Shown here one piece after another: positions 24,801 through 37,269 of a DNA stretch of 64,000 nucleotides. The DNA comes from Hoplostethus atlanticus (lineage: Eukaryota; Chordata; Actinopteri; Trachichthyiformes; Trachichthyidae): positions 284,001 to 348,000 of the forward strand of contig JAXDDX010000165.1 in the NCBI GenBank assembly GCA_034670405.1. Direction: 5' to 3'. The position numbers and the translations under genes are program-made. How positions within the stretch are numbered: the first letter of the stretch is position 1; each line of letters starts with the position of its first letter. A model generated the notes under the pieces. The model did no database searches and had not been told where the DNA came from. It worked only from the letters and a program-made list of their open reading frames with translations.

Positions 24801-25405
24801 ATTGTACGTCATGCAAAGTAGTCGATCAAGTCGGCGCGATCAGTCACACCTCGTCCCGGATGAGATGACGGGGGGAGGCGGGGGAGAGAGAGAGAGAGGC
24901 TTCACTCTTTGGATTTCTTTGGTCTCCCCAAAGCTCTTTAAGGCAAGTTATTATATGCAGAGTTGGGTAAACCATGGCCACCTAAATCACACCCCGCTCC
25001 GAATGCACACTGACCAGGGGGAGGGGATTTATGGTCGCTATGAAAAATGAACTTTAAGGCCTCAGAGTGGCATTCGTCATATGCAGGGATGATCGGTGCT
25101 GAGCTCCACGCGTTTTGAAACTGTCGCTGACCTTTTCAAGGCATCGCGAGCTGGTGTTATTTCCTGCTTTCTTGGCTAAAACAGAAATTTTTACATGCTC
25201 AAATTGATGTCATGTGTGGGTCTTTCTTTATCAGGAGGGGTACTGCTTTTTTTCCCCCAGTGGTTGCCTCAATTCAGTCCTCACTGCAGTAAACTGCATA
25301 TTCAGTCTTTCCCCTGTGAGGAACTTAATATTTAATTGGACCATAAGAAATTGACAAGGAGGACTCTCTCTTGACCTATGGAATGCAGATCCGTAATACC
25401 TGCTC

Positions 25406-25410
<5 letters not shown>
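24801..25410. other. Unique DNA, no gene seen
   Basis: No supported feature. Confidence 0.5.

Positions 25411-25438
<28 letters not shown>
25411..25438. repeat. (TG)n microsatellite
   Basis: About 13 TG units following a short TATA stretch. Confidence 0.9.
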
Positions 25439-26770
25439 AGTGACATTGGCACCATCAATTTTTAATTCTCTCCATATCTAATTCAGGATCCTGTCCTTTC
25501 ACACTCTGGAGCGTGGCCTCCTTATGTTGGGAAAGAAATGGGCACTGTGGGTCCTTGAACCCACTGGTCCGAACACCGACTGTCCTCCCAGATGTAGCAG
25601 TGCAACCCAATTTAAAGCACCTTCACGACGCCTTCAATCTAACAACCAGCAGTCTTCACATCCACCACTGATTGAATTTGATTCGATAAGCAATGCCTGG
25701 ATGTGCTTTTCGCCAATTGTCCTCATCCCATTCTCTACTATCTCTTGGTTTCTGTGTGTGCAGACCACATGCCCGGACAGACAACCCAAACACACTCCCT
25801 TTCCCCAAAAAATCAGATGTATCCATAATGCATTTCCCTGCCTCATAACCACAAACCTCGCTGAGATCTTACACCTCAATTTTTTATTTTTTTTTGGTGC
25901 CGAGCCTCTGCACTCCTCACTGATGAAAATCATCATCATAAATCTTTTAGGTTTGGCTTTTAAAAATCAGCCACATCCACTCTGCCCAAGGATGACTATG
26001 CGGTGAGACATAGTGATTAGAAGAGTTGCAGTAGGGGGGAGTTCAAAGTGGTTAGGAAGTCTTCCTGTTATCATTGGTGGACGTATATAACAAGGGCGAC
26101 GTGATGAAAGCGGACCAATGGCGGGACATAATGGCGGCAAAGTCTGCAAACCTGACGGCTCGCTCTGCTCAAATGTAGAACATGGATACATTATTCATTG
26201 TACTTCCAAAGACCGTGTTTCCAAAGCATAGTTTTGAGAGTTCTCCCCGAAGTTAAACTATTTTTTTCTTTCTAAACTTCCCAAAGGCTTCCTTTCACTC
26301 TCAATAATTCTTTTACATCAACTTCATTTACGAGAGTCGCTGAGCTTGTACAAGGATGGAGCACATTGATAAGGTTCCCGAACATTTTGACACTCGGGGT
26401 TATTTTTTACCTTTTGTTGCCGTCTTCTTATCAAATGAAGTAAAAAAAAAAGGTCATTCCAGAGCTTACGGCGAAGTCAATATTTTGTTGGCTCAGAAAC
26501 TCTTGCATTGTTATACATCAGCAATCTGTGCTGTTCAATGCATTCCAGGAGTTATTTTGTGATGAACCATGAAATCAGAGCTCAACAGGAGGCAACAGTT
26601 CATGGCAGCTCAGGATGCCCACGCTCTCTCTCTCTCTCTGTCTGTCTTGCTCGCTCGCTCCCCTATATAAATGTTTTATGTGGCCAAGTAAATCGTGGAC
26701 AGCGAGGCAAGGCAAAAAAGACCAGTGTCCACAAGCCTTATGAATTTCATAAACACATACACACTATTTA
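25439..26770. other. Unique DNA, no gene seen
   Basis: Frames of 160 codons (plus strand, 25524-26006) and 101 codons (minus strand, 25634-25939) overlap. Neither is recognised, and both contain low-complexity tracts. Confidence 0.5.
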
Positions 26771-26808
26771 CTATATATACAGTATAGTATATATATATAT
26801 ATATATAT
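26771..26808. repeat. TA-rich microsatellite
   Basis: TA run with a central cagtatag interruption. The last 20 bases are pure TA. Confidence 0.85.
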
Positions 26809-26852
26809 GAAGACACACAGACACACAGGACATGCACAAACAATATCCTACG

Positions 26853-26874
26853 CTCTCTCTCTCTCTCTCTCTCT
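26853..26874. repeat. (CT)n microsatellite
   Basis: About ten CT units. Confidence 0.88.
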
Positions 26875-27186
26875 GACTGACAATACCCCAGTCCAAACCT
26901 CTGTGGATATCATTTGCAGGTTTATACGCCCCCCCACACTGTCTGTCAAGTTCATGTGTTTGCCTGAAACAAATGAGAGGCAGGTCAACAACAAAAACAA
27001 CCAGAGCAACAACTGTATGTATGCCCAGACCTTTGTCATGCCCCATCCGGCTTCAAGGTGGCGGTGCCAGTCTAGCGGCGCGGCCCCGAGTTCCCCCGCA
27101 TGGAAGCTGATCAAACACCTCTGCCCATGTTGTGCCAAGTCTGACAGGACCTTGCCGGTGTTATGAAGTGGGACCGGTTTCCCACC

Positions 27187-27187
<1 letters not shown>
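26875..27187. other. Unique DNA, no gene seen
   Basis: No supported feature. Frames on both strands are not recognised. Confidence 0.5.

Positions 27188-27224
<37 letters not shown>
27188..27224. repeat. (GA)n microsatellite
   Basis: About 18 GA units. A CT run lies at 27296-27316, giving complementary GA and CT tracts 72 bases apart that could pair. Confidence 0.92.
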
Positions 27225-27228
<4 letters not shown>

Positions 27229-27295
27229 CGGCATCGCAGGCAGTAATTCCAAATCACACATGGTAGTGGATTTGTTCATTACCATCTTACTGTGC

Positions 27296-27316
27296 CTCTC
27301 TCTCTCTCTCTCTCTA
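27296..27316. repeat. (TC)n microsatellite
   Basis: About ten TC units, complementary to the GA run at 27188-27224. Confidence 0.88.
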
Positions 27317-28939
27317 TTTGTCGTCCTGCTCTGATACAGCAGGTGGCTGTATTGTTTAGAGTCAAACTGTTGCGGGAAGTACTACAGTAATAGCTTGTTT
27401 GTCACAGAAACACACAATGCCTCTATGACTGTGTCGCCGCTGGGATGAGAAGATTATATTTTTAACCACACATCTTTGACTGAGGCACGTAACACCACGG
27501 AGAGGTGACAAACAGGCAATAAAACCTGACATGCAATAGGAAGGTGTGGGCTATGAGGCATATAAAAAGACAGACACGATTGAGTTGTAAACCAATCCTC
27601 TCACCGATGTTGCTGTTTTCATCATTCTCTTCATTCCACGACTTCCTGAGAAATGCTCATTAGCAGAAGCTTATTAATCCAAACCCCTCTAGAATGAAAG
27701 TCATTCACATCAGAGGAATGTGGGCATCTGAACATTCGTGATATTAATTACGTCTACGGCAAAATTGTGACTTCTGGCGGCGTCAATCAACAAAGACATT
27801 TCTTCAATTCACCCAATTCTCAAATTCCACACTGAATGCCATCTTCATTTACTGTAGAAACTTCAAGTTAACTTCAACCTGATAATCCACAAGTCGTACA
27901 GTCACAAGGTTTGATCAGATCTCTGCCAGTTTGTGCTCAACAAGTAATCACAAAGTGTGCAAATATTGCTAAAAATCCAAGAGGTAACTTTTGCTAATCT
28001 AGATCTAATGTTCTCTAATGTGAAATCGTGCATTACTGGTATTGGCAATGGTAATACTGGAGGTATTGTCGAATGATCAGGTGGATTTATTTTCCATTTC
28101 AGCGATTCTATTCATAGTCGTCTTTTGTTTGGAGAAGGCTGCATCATTCAAATCAAACACAGCTTTGTTGACATTATCGCTAATCACACAGCTTTATCTA
28201 CCTACATTATCGCCGCACCCATTCTGACATTTATCAGTCTGTGCACTTTCTAAAAAAACTAGTTGGAAGGGCAACTGCTGTACTGTCTAAATAACATTCA
28301 AAGATGCGTAAGAAATTCATTCAAAGCCTAATGTGCTCAAATGCTCCCCGTGCCATAAAAATGGAAATATAGCATAGGCTTTTATTTTTCTCAAAGGCAT
28401 CTTCAATGTTAATTCTCTCTTCCTTCCCGAGTCCATCAATCCTTTCCACTCCGCAGCTCCGTCTTTCCCTCTCCTGGCTCCTCTCCCGCTACCCTCTCAA
28501 TCAGCGCTCTGATCCTACGGTCGGTGCCAATTTAAAATGTAACACAAACTGAAGGGACTATTCAGCTGAATTTCTATCATGTTTCCTGAAGTGGGGTTGA
28601 AACACGACACACGGTGAAAGTTTTAGCAGTATTTAATTTCAGTTTAGCATCTCTACGGCGGCCTTGCAAGTTGCAAGCTGTCAACTGGATGGGTGATTCA
28701 GCTGCCAGACGTACACACATTTTTTAAATGCGCAATGTAGCCAGTTAGGAATGGATGCAGGAAGGTGTCACAAAGATATTGGGTGCACTGATGCGTTTGT
28801 CAGTGTATTCAGTTTTGGAGAACTACTTTCGGTCGAGGCTTCTGAGTCTTTGTCTGGTGCCAACCCCTGAATCATTTGTTATATTAACCACCTTTTGTAA
28901 CAATTCAGTATAGAGGAATTTCTATTTTTCCTCCAGCCA
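27317..28939. other. Unique DNA, no gene seen
   Basis: Long stretch without simple repeats or recognised transposons and with only short frames. It may harbour conserved non-coding sequence, but nothing specific can be claimed. Confidence 0.5.
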
Positions 28940-29330
28940 ATGATATTTCAGTCCTGGTGTGACAATGTCTCTGACCAATCGAAGCAAGGAAACTGATGGG
29001 CGATATCCAAAACACAGCTCGACACAGATGGGTTATGTGACGTGGACCTCATCCATGATGACACCATACTCCTGCTCCTGTATGGCTCAGGGTGTAACAT
29101 CTGCCTCCACGTATTGTTGCCTCACAGCTGCTGTCCATTCAACGTTTCTTCCTCTCAACTTGACCCCTAGCTGCAGTGCCGCTATACCGAGCCCGGTTGC
29201 CTCCTTCACTTGGTCCGTGAGTGCTACGAGGGCAGACCCAACCATAACAATATCCATGTTTTCATGTACTCACGGGGGGCTGGATGATACATCGAGCTGG
29301 GTTCAGTTGCTAATGTTAACTAGCAAGCCA
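28940..29330 (-). pseudogene. RecQ-like DNA helicase fragment, decayed
   Basis: In one minus-strand frame, 29239-29183 encodes GSALVALTDQVKEATGLGI and, 62 codons further on, 29062-29036 encodes VIMDEVHVT. These match helicase motif Ia of RecQ-type enzymes (SPLVALM.DQV) and motif II (DEVH) at about the spacing expected in the family. DEVHVT is characteristic of a multi-copy fish group of RecQ-like proteins, as I recall it. One in-frame stop lies between the motifs and another directly follows DEVHVT. One residue is lost inside motif Ia (ALVAL-TDQV). The ATP-binding motif I and the whole C-terminal helicase lobe are not seen. RecQ helicases unwind DNA using ATP; this piece cannot be active. It may be a retrocopy or cargo of a mobile element; neighbours do not settle this. 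Confidence 0.6.
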
Positions 29331-29984
29331 AGTAGCTTTAACATGACTTATCAAGGCAGCAGATCAACTTGGCGGCAAGAGGGCTGAGATCACGTTCAAA
29401 CAAACCTCTTATTAATTAGGTCCATATGTCAAAGCCGTGAATGCGCTGTGGGACTGTACAGAATCTGTACTTGTTTGTGCTAATTATTTAATAGAGTAGG
29501 AGTACGGCTTCTATTGCACTGTTAAATACAAACTATATATATATATATACACATAATAAGAACTTTGCACATTTGTAACAATTACAATTATGCATTGCCT
29601 TGATTGACCTTCAAGCCTGTTTGTTCGCTTGTTGCTTTCCTGATGATAAAATAATCCTACAGTAGCATAATAGTCTAGCACCAATCAACGGGATGTAGTG
29701 AAGAGGCAAATAGCTTTATACTATCCATACCAGCATATCCTAACTCTACAGCAATTAATTAAAAGCAACAATTAAGCAGCAATTGATCTCTTTCATATTA
29801 GTGATGAATACCAGTTCAACAAATCCGCAGCATTTACGGTAATATTAATAACTTGCACTTTATTGTATAATGTATGACATAATTTTACATTCAATTGGTA
29901 TTTACATGGATTCCGTTCATTCTTGACAAAGGACAGGAAAAATGTAAACGTGTGTTCGCAACAAGAACACCAGGAAGAAGCCTC
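29331..29984. other. AT-rich unique DNA, no gene seen
   Basis: A short TA run lies at 29536-29549. No gene is recognised. Confidence 0.5.
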
Positions 29985-30343
29985 TAGTGTTTAAAAATAA
30001 CAAAGCTGCCCGTCTTGAGTTTGAGTTTGGACAAACCTGAAGATCTTCAAGTCTGGTCTCTGGACAGATAAGAGTCCAAAATTGAACTGTAATCAAAAAT
30101 GCCAACTGCATACAAACAACATAACCTTCTCCCTACAGTGGGGGTGTCATGGTCTGGGGCTGTTTTTTTTCTTCGTCTGGACCTGGACGACTCGACATCA
30201 TTAAGGGACACCAGACACACCGGAGGCCATCGGGCCATCAGCCAGAGGTAAAGTTGGGCCGAAAGCGGCTGTTCGACAAGACGGTGATCCTCAGCATTCA
30301 AGCAAATCTACCAAACTGCCAAACTGCTGTCTGCAGAGCTTAA
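29985..30343 (+). mobile_element. Tc1-like transposase relic, central region
   Basis: The plus strand carries, in order and across several frames, a PLVFKNNKAARLEF-like segment (29980s), LWTDK where Tc1 has LWTDE.K (about 30057-30071, the first catalytic aspartate), MVWGCFF with GPGRLDIIKG (30149-30208), and QDGDPQHSSKST (about 30272-30310) where Tc1 has QQDNDPKHTSKST with the second catalytic aspartate. The last acidic residue, the N-terminal helix-turn-helix and both inverted ends are missing. Frame changes show an old, dead copy. It belongs to a different Tc1 subfamily from the element at 5.3 kb. Confidence 0.85.
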
Positions 30344-33300
30344 CAGGAGAGTATTTTTTTCCTTTTTTGTAGCTGTTAATATGATTGTTTTGTTGCATTT
30401 ATTTCACAGCTCTCAGCAACTTTGTGGAAAAGTGAGATTTTAGCTGATTATCACTGATCAAGACTCAATCACAAGTCAGTGATGCATAGATATATAATTT
30501 CAGTTGTAGTTAATTAAATGAATGAAGCTGTACAAATGCTTTTTTGTTATTCTCTTGCTTTTGATCATAAATCCGCTGGATCCTGAGTGATTTGGGTTTC
30601 TCATCATGGTGGAAACTAACTGCAGTGGAATTGGGATTATTTTTCAAGGAAGGTCCTATGTCAACAACAGACATACAAAACATGAATTTCACAGACTGTA
30701 GACTAGCAAATCACAGTTGGTCTTCATTTATATTTACTAGTAAGTATTGCTAATGCATTACCTAATTATTTTGTCATGGACCTGCAGGTTTTTAGTCAGT
30801 GTTGAGCAACAGCGATGGAGAGCTGCAAGGAATCCAGCGAAGGTCAACACAGCGCACATCTGGGTGAACAGTGTAATGACTGTGTTCATCAGGGGACTCT
30901 CTGCAGCAGGAATAAGACGCCCCAAACATCAAACACAAGCTACCAGTGCAGTTCCTGCCAGATGGTGTTCACTTCACAGCGCTGGGAAATGACATTTTCA
31001 TAGATGCCCCGCATTTTGGACTCAAGAAGTGTCGCTATTAAAACAGCACTCAGTACACAGTTTCTCTAATGCACACACACAGAGACATGCACTCTTATCC
31101 TCTCAACCACTTTTTTCTTAATTACCGTATGTGAATAACCAGCCATTTGAAGAATGGAAAACCATGTTGGTGTTTTTAACGCACGGTATTTACATTCTTG
31201 TAGAGCATGTGCTTTGAAATTAGGGGAAATTACATTTTATCTTACAGGCTCCATTTTGCAGGATACAGAGCGGGGTATAAAGGATTCCCATTTGCTTTCT
31301 TGTCACGATTAACATTTTCAAAACATTTTAAACATGTGATTCATGCCTTTGACAGAGCATAACAGAAAACGGGGGGAATATGAAGACTACCAAACGTAGA
31401 GCATGAAATGATGAACAGTGATCACTATGACTTGTCCCCGGAGGCTTGAATCCAGCTGAATTCTGATGACTCCGCCTGTGCAGGTAAAGCGGAAAAGAGA
31501 ATATTACAGCCTGTCACATAACACATGCAACAATTAAAATAAGTACATAGCAGAGTTATGATTGATATGTTCATTTTCTTAACAATACACTTAAACGGTG
31601 GCTATAGAAATTGCCCACGGGAATCAGCCTTAGCTTTCCTTATGAGCTTAAAATAACATCAGACGTTCCAATAGACGGATAAATGATAGTTTAGCCATCT
31701 CAGATTAGGAGAACACTGACCTCAAGACTTGAAACTGTCAAATCTGAGGTTGCTATGACTGAACTGTTGTAGCTAACCTAAGCTGTATACTTGAATCCTT
31801 TAACTACACTAACGACTAACACTGTTGTGTTTTTAATGGCGCTTTTACGCTACCTCTGCTGTCTAACTTTGAAACGTTTGACCGCAAGGCAATAGGTTGT
31901 CAACTCCAAACAGCTAACCAACATAGTGTTTTTCCATCCTATTTTCCCTTCTGTCAGTGGTCCCAAAGCGGTGAGAGATAGCCAAACTGCCCTTTGCTGG
32001 CCAGCTAATAGATCCATGTGGCTGGATGGGCCTCCGAATGATCCCGAGCTAACTGTGACATGGGTTCAGGATTATCAGCACTGCCATAGGAGACAACTCT
32101 GCCCCTTTGTCACGGGTGATCGATATCAGTGGGCTAGTGTGGCTTTGTGTGTGTGTGAGGGAGGTAGAAGGAAATCAAGTATTTGTGTGCCTGTGTGTGT
32201 GCATGTGTGTGTGTGTGTGTGTGTCTCGTTTCCGATTAGGTCAGGAACAAGGAGAAGTCGGTAAGGAAGCAGAGCAGCACACTTCAAGTGTCTCAGCGAT
32301 AAGAGATCTCTGAGGAAGTCACGCTGGCATTCGGCGTTGGTATAACAAAGCACTAGACAGTTGGGTCCATTGAGGTAATTTCAGACAGGCAGATAAAGTA
32401 AAGACTGAATCATTTGAGATAGTTGTTTGAGTGCACGATACAATTTGGCGGCACAGATAAAAATGAGAGAAAATAGGGTGGATTCTTCCACAGGTTAGCC
32501 TCAAAGACAAAATGTATCCATCTCTCAGTTAAATCAATGTTTTGCTTGTTTGCTTGCTAGATCACAACTGCACAGCGCTCCTTGATTTTCGGTACGGCCA
32601 ATTCCCCACTTCTGTGCTCTCTCTCCGGTCTCACTATTTGATATCCTTGGACTCAACACAAAGTGGGTGACTCACACTCGGTGACACATCTTCTCAGTCA
32701 GAAGCCTCTCAGCCAGTCTTTTATCTTACTCAACCAGAATTCACAATGTGTCCAAAAGGCTTACTTTGACAAGAGAATAAATAATTTAACCCTTAGCATA
32801 GTTCTATAAATAATTTTCAAAAAAACAATCACAGACTACCTGAATCTAGGTATTATGTCATGGACAAAAAAATGAACCTCACCAATCTCACCAGTAGTGT
32901 CCATGTATGTAATGTAGTGCTACACTCATATTGTCCTTGACACACCCAGCAAAAAAACTTGATTCATTCTTCACTGTGTTTCCTCTGTGCTCTTTGTTTC
33001 TCATATCTACAGTGTGTGAAAGCCTATCCTGAGGCTTCCAACACTGTAAAAAAAAAAGGCTGTGTGATGCACTTTTTTTCATCCCATGTTGCACAGTAAA
33101 CAAAATCAAAGATTTATGATAGTTTTATGCTAGACATCAGAAGCAAGAGGAGGACCCCTATCCTTGCCTGGACAGGGAATAATTTCTTTCCTTTCCTTGC
33201 CCAATCTAGTGCCCTCTTGCACTGGGCAAGGCTGACTCATAAGTTTGAGCCAAGAGAAAACAAGTCAGCACGTCAGCTGAGAACACACCTGTGAATTTGT

Positions 33301-33995
33301 ATACCTCTCTTTTTCTATCTCTCTCTCTTTCTCATTTTATTTTCTATCGCTTTTACAAATGCTACCCAAACATCGGGCTACTTTTATGGCTGCGTTGTCA
33401 GAGTCCATCTTGTAAAATACCGCAACTTGTTAAAAACAAAACAGTAATGTGTCCTGTAAGTTCCGCTGTCCAACAGTTATAAACCATATAATTTAGCTAC
33501 TCAACTCCAAAACCAATATCTGCAGCAACCTAAGTCAAAGTGGCAGCAGAGACGTTCAGTTTTTTGGCACAGGTCCGCTGAGTCCAACTTTCTCCAATCC
33601 GTTGGGCCAAGTTGATACAGAGCCATCTATTCCATTAAGCACTGAACTGATACATGAAGCTAAAGCTCCCCTTTACAGCAGGTCTCTGAACCCGATAAGA
33701 GTTGCAGAGGAAATAGACTGAGTAGTAATTCATGATCTGTCACTGTCTCAAAGTTTCCCTACCCACCTTCTCCCCATAGATAACTCCCGACAGTTCTACT
33801 TTGTGACTTAATTAAAGACTGGGGTAAGCATGAGATAAAGTCGCCTTTTACAGGGGAATTCAGTTTGTTCTGGGTGGAAGGTACAGAAATTACAGAGGTC
33901 TGAGAAAATATTGAATGTGCTCTTAATTTCTTCATTTTCCAATAAATACCTATCTGTGAATTCATTCATTATTCTATTTCCATCCCATCCACTTG
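30344..33995. other. Unique DNA with small simple repeats, no gene seen
   Basis: TG run at 32203-32224. Imperfect stem at 33202-33231 (ccttgccca ... tgggcaagg). A-run at 33047-33056. No gene, RNA or transposon is recognised over this 3.6 kb. Confidence 0.5.
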
Positions 33996-34291
33996 ATGAG
34001 GGATGTGGTGAGGGATGAGGGATGTGGATGAGGGATGTGATGAGGGATGTGGTGAGGGATGTGGATGAAGGATGTGGTGAGGGATGAGGGATGTGGATGA
34101 AGGATGTGGATGAGGGATGTGGTGAGGGAGGAGGGATGTGGTGAGGGATGAGGGATGTGGATGAGGGATGTGGTGAGGGATGAGGGATGTGGATGAAGGA
34201 TGTGGTGAGGGATGTGGTGAGGGATGTGGATGAGGGATGAGGGATGTGGTGAGGGAGGAGGGATGTGGTGAGGGATGTGGTGACGGATGTG
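33996..34291. repeat. GAGGGATGTGGT minisatellite
   Basis: About 300 bases built from 12-base (gagggatgtggt), 13-base (gagggatgtggat) and 6-7-base (gagggat) units in mixed order. G-rich on the plus strand. The minus-strand open frame of His-Pro-Ser repeats is a by-product. Irregular ordering of units points to repeated unequal exchange. Confidence 0.92.
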
Positions 34292-34344
34292 GGCTGTGTT
34301 AGTTTTCAAAACTGAGCCAATCCCCTGTCTTAATTAGGGGTCCT

Positions 34345-34515
34345 ACGAATCGACACAAACTACCACACAGACCCACAAAGTACCACAAACTATACCACAA
34401 AATATCATAAAGAACCACCATTTGCCATCAATCATACCGCAACTAATACAAAGCACCACAAAGAACCATGAAGCACCACAAAGTACTACGAATGACCAGA
34501 AACTACTATAAAGGG
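34345..34515. repeat. Degenerate ACCACAAAG minisatellite
   Basis: Roughly 11-13-base units around accacaaag/taccacaaact (for example gtaccacaaacta), increasingly diverged to the right. The same unit in reverse orientation occurs at 51.80-51.86 kb and just after 52.85 kb. Confidence 0.8.
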
Positions 34516-35809
34516 CACTACAGAATCCCGATAAGGCCTGTTTGCTTCATTCTGTGGGGCGTGTAAAAGATTTACAAAGAATCCGAACAGTGTGATTGGT
34601 TATCCCCATAGAGCTAATTATCCCACTATGATGGTGGGATCTGTCCAGACCTTTCTTCAGCTCTGGCACAGCACTATGGTGAAGTGTGGAGATAGCTGGG
34701 CTTCATCTGCTCAATCAAGACCTCCAAGCACTGCCACTAAAAACAAAATTGAGGTTGTAAACCCTCTGATAATCTCGCTAACATCACAGTGCTTCCTACC
34801 TAAATCAGAGAATGACTGTAAATCAATTATTGGTAGAGAATAAAACAAGACTAAATAACACTGGTGAGTACACTCTACTTGAAGCAAGTACGTGAGATAG
34901 TAAGGGTATGAAACTATTAACATATTAATACTCCATATATTAAAAGCTTAGTCATTTAATTTTCTCTGAGAGGAGGGCTAGAGTCCAAATGTAAGTGGTA
35001 AGATCTGCATGAAAAATGGAGACGGAAATGCAACAGTGGAAACGCTGTGTTTATGTAGTTTCTCTTTTCAGGATTTGTTGTCAGTCTCTCGAGACGAATT
35101 CAGAAAGAAAAACTGGATGTGGAACGCCGATGTTTCCCCCCCGCTCCCAGTACAAAAGTGTATTTGATATTCTGGCCCAGTTTTCCAGCCCGTGTACAGA
35201 TTGTTCCGTCGGATAACAAAACGTTCCCCGTGCAGAATTATATTTGGAATTATGTCGGGGGCTGCTATAACTTAACTCGCTTGTGTAGAGCCAGCAGGGT
35301 TCACAAATTCACTCCGAAACACATAAGTTAACGAGAACCGAGTCGCGCTGTGATTTCCCAATTGTCACATCAGGATGTTTATGCTGGTATTCGCCAGCAA
35401 AGGAAAGATCACTAAAAGCTCTGATCTGTTTTCTATGTTTTTGGCAAGTAACCATAATAAAACACAAAAAAAGCAAATATACCGTCACAAGCATCCAATG
35501 GTTCATTACTGCTGCTAATTATGTCAGTAAACAGATTTATATTTGGCTGAAAACTGACAAGAAATAAACAATGTCCAAGTCTGCCGCTATCCCCTCAACG
35601 GCATCATCTTGCATTTGGAGTTTTTGGGTCAGACACACTTTCCCAGCCCCCTTTTTTGCAGATGGTGATTAATCTTTTAATTGTCAAGGGGAGGCGGGAC
35701 CGAGGAGCAGGGACAGGAAAAAACTGGCAAACAGATTTTTAATTATGGCCCACTAAATTAAGATACCCAGATTCAGTCCCATACCTCTGGCTGATCTATT
35801 TCTCCCCCC

Positions 35810-35813
<4 letters not shown>
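34516..35813. other. Unique DNA, no gene seen
   Basis: No supported feature. Short frames near 35.0-35.3 kb are not recognised. Confidence 0.5.

Positions 35814-35880
<67 letters not shown>
35814..35880. repeat. (CT)n microsatellite, about 33 units
   Basis: Nearly pure CT tract of 67 bases with one TTC slip near 35871. Long enough to form triplex (H-DNA) in supercoiled DNA. Confidence 0.95.
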
Positions 35881-35882
<2 letters not shown>

Positions 35883-36163
35883 CTATCCAATGCCCCGTTG
35901 CTCTGACTGTATTACTCAATCACAGAGATCATCAGTCATATCCAGTCACCGTACAACACGGCCACATGTTGTAACAGCCCAGGAGTGAGAGAGAGACAGG
36001 GGGAGGAGGGGGGGAGAGGGAAAATGGGAAAGCACAGAAAGAGAAAAAATGAAATGTGTATTTAAGGGTCTCTCAGCCCCTTCCCAAACACCACTGCCAC
36101 CACCTCTCAAAAGAGGGACCATCTTTTGATTGAGACATTTCTTTTTCTTTAGATTTTCTGTTT
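35881..36163. other. Unique DNA, no gene seen
   Basis: A purine-rich patch lies at 35984-36052. No gene is recognised. Confidence 0.5.
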
Positions 36164-36445
36164 GAGTTTCTGTAGGTGGCGCTCTTTTCTTTGTCTGTTC
36201 AGCCACGGTGGCTATCGCTGCTCATGCTAACCACCCAGTTCTTCTGTTTAGTCCAGACAAACCGCTTAGATTTGCTGCTTCTAAACTGCATCACTTGCTG
36301 TGTGCCAGAGGACTTTTCCTGGGAAAGACTGACCCGCTCGTAGATGTTTGCTAATGTAAAACGACAACTTAAATCACTAATGTATGGTATCAATCAGAAA
36401 CGCACATTTAGCTATATGAAAAAGGTGGGGGGGTTATTACTTTAA
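36164..36445 (+). repeat. Dispersed repeat family X, copy A
   Basis: The left part (gag.ttctgtag.tggc, then ggctatcgctgctcatgcta) is shared with the copy at 56495-56709, base for base over long stretches. The right end (ttattactttaag) resembles copies B and C. It is about 280 bp and non-coding. The ends are not clear inverted repeats, so the class (SINE, MITE or LINE tail) is not resolved. Confidence 0.7.
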
Positions 36446-37045
36446 GGTAATTCAAATCAAATTGTGGGCACATGTGTGCTCATTTACGGTATCATGGTGA
36501 GGAAAAAGGAGTCCTTTCAACTCACTGGACACTTCACATGTCTGATCATCCGTGACCGCTAATGAACACTATTGAGTAGAAATACGACACAATTAGGAGC
36601 AGGGTAGAATTCCGTGGTGTGTGTGTGTGCTGTCTGAACAAAGACGTCAAAGTCCTTTGTGTTTCAGTCAGACACAGGCTGGGTATAATTACTGGACATC
36701 ATACTGTTCTCAACAAGTCTGCCTGCACAGAGGCAGCGCCAGGGCAGAGAGAAACGTCTCCTAACGATTAGTATTATTGAGGGCGTCTGTGCCCATCAGA
36801 TGAAGTAAATGTACATTAGATATATATATACTTTTGTGCAATTGTGTAGAATTCTGTATTTGCTGTACTGTCACTGTGTGGCCAGCTCTGTCAGGAGAGA
36901 GAGATCAGAGCATTCGCTGCAATCTGTTCACTGGCTTCTGACTCTGTCCATTCTGGTCCAGACCCATCCTCCACCGGGCTTACACAGGGTCCCTTAGCAG
37001 CTGCCTGAAACGACTGCCTCCACCAACACAAACACCCACGTAAGC
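36446..37045. other. Unique DNA, no gene seen
   Basis: No supported feature. Confidence 0.5.
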
Positions 37046-37072
37046 ACACACACACACACACACACACACAAA
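37046..37072. repeat. (CA)n microsatellite
   Basis: About 13 CA units. Confidence 0.92.
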
Positions 37073-37269
37073 CAAACCTGGCAGGGTGGCACTGATCTCC
37101 CTGGGAGTGACAGCCCTACTAACCTGCTACGCTATAGCAGCAAAACCAAGTAGTTACAGGTACCCAGATTGCGTGTCTGTGTGTGTTTGTGTCTTGTTTT
37201 GCCTCTCAACCACTTCCTTTTCAATTGCAACATCTGCGGGGGGGGGGGGTATCATTAGGCTCATGAGTC
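37073..37269. other. Unique DNA with a G-run
   Basis: G-run at about 37239-37248. It lies directly upstream of the LINE coding remnant. Confidence 0.5.

Noticed and set aside
25524-26006. 160-codon open frame, plus strand
   Set aside because: No domain similarity; it overlaps a competing minus-strand frame and includes a T-run.
33996-34291. Possible CRISPR-like array
   Set aside because: Units are contiguous 6-13-base repeats without unique spacers; this is a eukaryotic minisatellite.
33974-34309. 111-codon minus-strand frame rich in His-Pro-Ser
   Set aside because: It is a translation of the GAGGGATG minisatellite, not a gene.
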